From: Lautropia sp. SCN 69-89
GTDB lineage: Bacteria; Pseudomonadota; Gammaproteobacteria; Burkholderiales; Burkholderiaceae_E
Reading direction: 5' to 3'
Length of the DNA: 56,325 nt
NCBI GenBank assembly: GCA_001724855.1
Contig: MEED01000026.1
Location: forward strand, 1-56,325
A program made the position numbers and the translations under genes. The notes under the pieces were generated by a model. The model had not been told where the DNA came from, did not search any database, and worked only from the letters and a program-made list of their open reading frames with translations. Below, piece after piece: positions 55,672 to 56,325 of the stretch (positions are counted from its first letter, which is position 1; every line of letters begins with the position of its first letter).

Positions 55672-56325
55672 ATGGAACGCGAACAAGCCTCCAAGTTCCT
55701 GCACGACCTGCTGCGGCTGATGATCTCGCGCAACGGGTCGGACCTCTTCCTGACGGCCGAGTTCCCGCCCGCGTTCAAGATCGACGGCAAGGTCCAGCCG
55801 GTGTCGACCGCGCCGCTGAGCCCGCAGCACACGGTGGAGCTCGCGCGCGCGCTGATGAACGACAAGCAGGCGGCCGAGTTCGAGGCCCACAAGGAGGTGA
55901 ACTTCGCGATCAGCCCGGGCGGGATCGGAAGGTTCCGCGTGAACGCGTTCATGCAGCAGAACCGGGTCGGCATCGTGCTGCGGACGATCAACACCGAGAT
56001 TCCCACCTTCGAGCAACTGCAGCTGCCGTCAGTGCTCAAGGAGCTCGCACTCACCAAGCGCGGCATGATCATCGTCGTCGGCGCAACGGGATCGGGCAAG
56101 TCGAACACGCTGGCAGCCGTGGTCGGTCACCGCAACGAGATGTCGCACGGTCACATCGTGACGATCGAGGATCCGGTGGAGTTCGTGCATCCGCACCGCA
56201 ACTGCATCGTCACGCACCGCGAGGTCGGCGTGGACACCGAGAGCTGGGAGGTGGCGCTGAAGAACACGCTGCGCCAGGCGCCCGACGTGATCATGATCGG
56301 CGAGATCCGCGACCGCGAGACGATG
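55672..56325 (+). CDS. pilU: PilT-like ATPase PilU, 5' part
   Basis: 218 codons are visible before the window ends. The frame starts at the ATG at 55672 (MEREQASKFLHDLLRLMI) and contains Walker A GATGSGKS at 137-144, the HIVTIEDPVEFVHPH acidic/His box, and Walker B (VIMIGEIRDRETM). It is a PilU, the PilT paralogue that helps retraction together with PilT. It lies about 155 bp after the pilT stop, beyond the palindrome cluster. No good ribosome site is visible before the ATG. Confidence 0.92.
   Translation, partial: MEREQASKFLHDLLRLMISRNGSDLFLTAEFPPAFKIDGKVQPVSTAPLSPQHTVELARALMNDKQAAEFEAHKEVNFAISPGGIGRFRVNAFMQQNRVGIVLRTINTEIPTFEQLQLPSVLKELALTKRGMIIVVGATGSGKSNTLAAVVGHRNEMSHGHIVTIEDPVEFVHPHRNCIVTHREVGVDTESWEVALKNTLRQAPDVIMIGEIRDRETM

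Overview
The window comes from a high-GC betaproteobacterium, most likely of the order Burkholderiales. Three things point there: a one-piece tmRNA with the tag ANDERFALAA, the conserved run pheA-hisC-tyrA-aroA-cmk-rpsA-ihfB-lapA-lapB-rfaE1, and a two-synthetase cyanophycin locus with its companion ABC transporter and DUF1854 gene. The species cannot be named from the sequence alone.

Positions 1 to about 19,950 are a mobile, defence-bearing island. It starts with the end of an IS21-family element and a small DUF3330 gene. A long minus-strand operon (13052 down to 815) follows, driven by a near-consensus promoter (TTGACA, 17 bp, TAAGAT) and closed by a hairpin terminator. In transcription order it encodes a half-size HsdS-like protein, HsdM, RhuM (broken), full-size HsdS, a Shedu-type SduA nuclease, a DUF3800 protein, HsdR (broken), a YgjP-type metallopeptidase and an unrecognised 581-residue protein. 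Most neighbours overlap by 4 nt or lie 2-3 nt apart. Upstream is a repeat-rich gap of about 585 bp with eight GGGAAC/GTTCCC sites and several hairpins. Next come an island replication block (Toprim/RecA-like primase-helicase, an 82-residue protein, an AlpA-like regulator) and a divergent recombination block (coiled-coil protein, DUF2924 protein, serine recombinase, small HTH-like protein). The island stops just downstream of ssrA.

Positions 20,400 to 31,050 are chromosomal accessory metabolism: a PaaX-like regulator coupled to an AidB-type acyl-CoA dehydrogenase, then two cyanophycin synthetases (one with a degenerate Mur-ligase half) divergent from the cyanophycin-associated ABC transporter and DUF1854 gene.

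Positions 31,060 to 56,325 are core genome: gph, ubiG, an OmpA-family protein, an MTA/SAH-type deaminase, gyrA, an AEC transporter, pheA, hisC, tyrA, a small unknown gene, aroA, cmk, rpsA, ihfB, lapA, lapB, rfaE1, a ComEA-like gene, ubiA, proC, murJ, rpsT, a YggS-type PLP protein, pilT, and pilU cut by the window end. Points of interest here are Ala83 in GyrA, a TTG start on rpsA, a repeat-rich rpsT leader, and a perfect 36-bp palindrome across the pilT stop codon.
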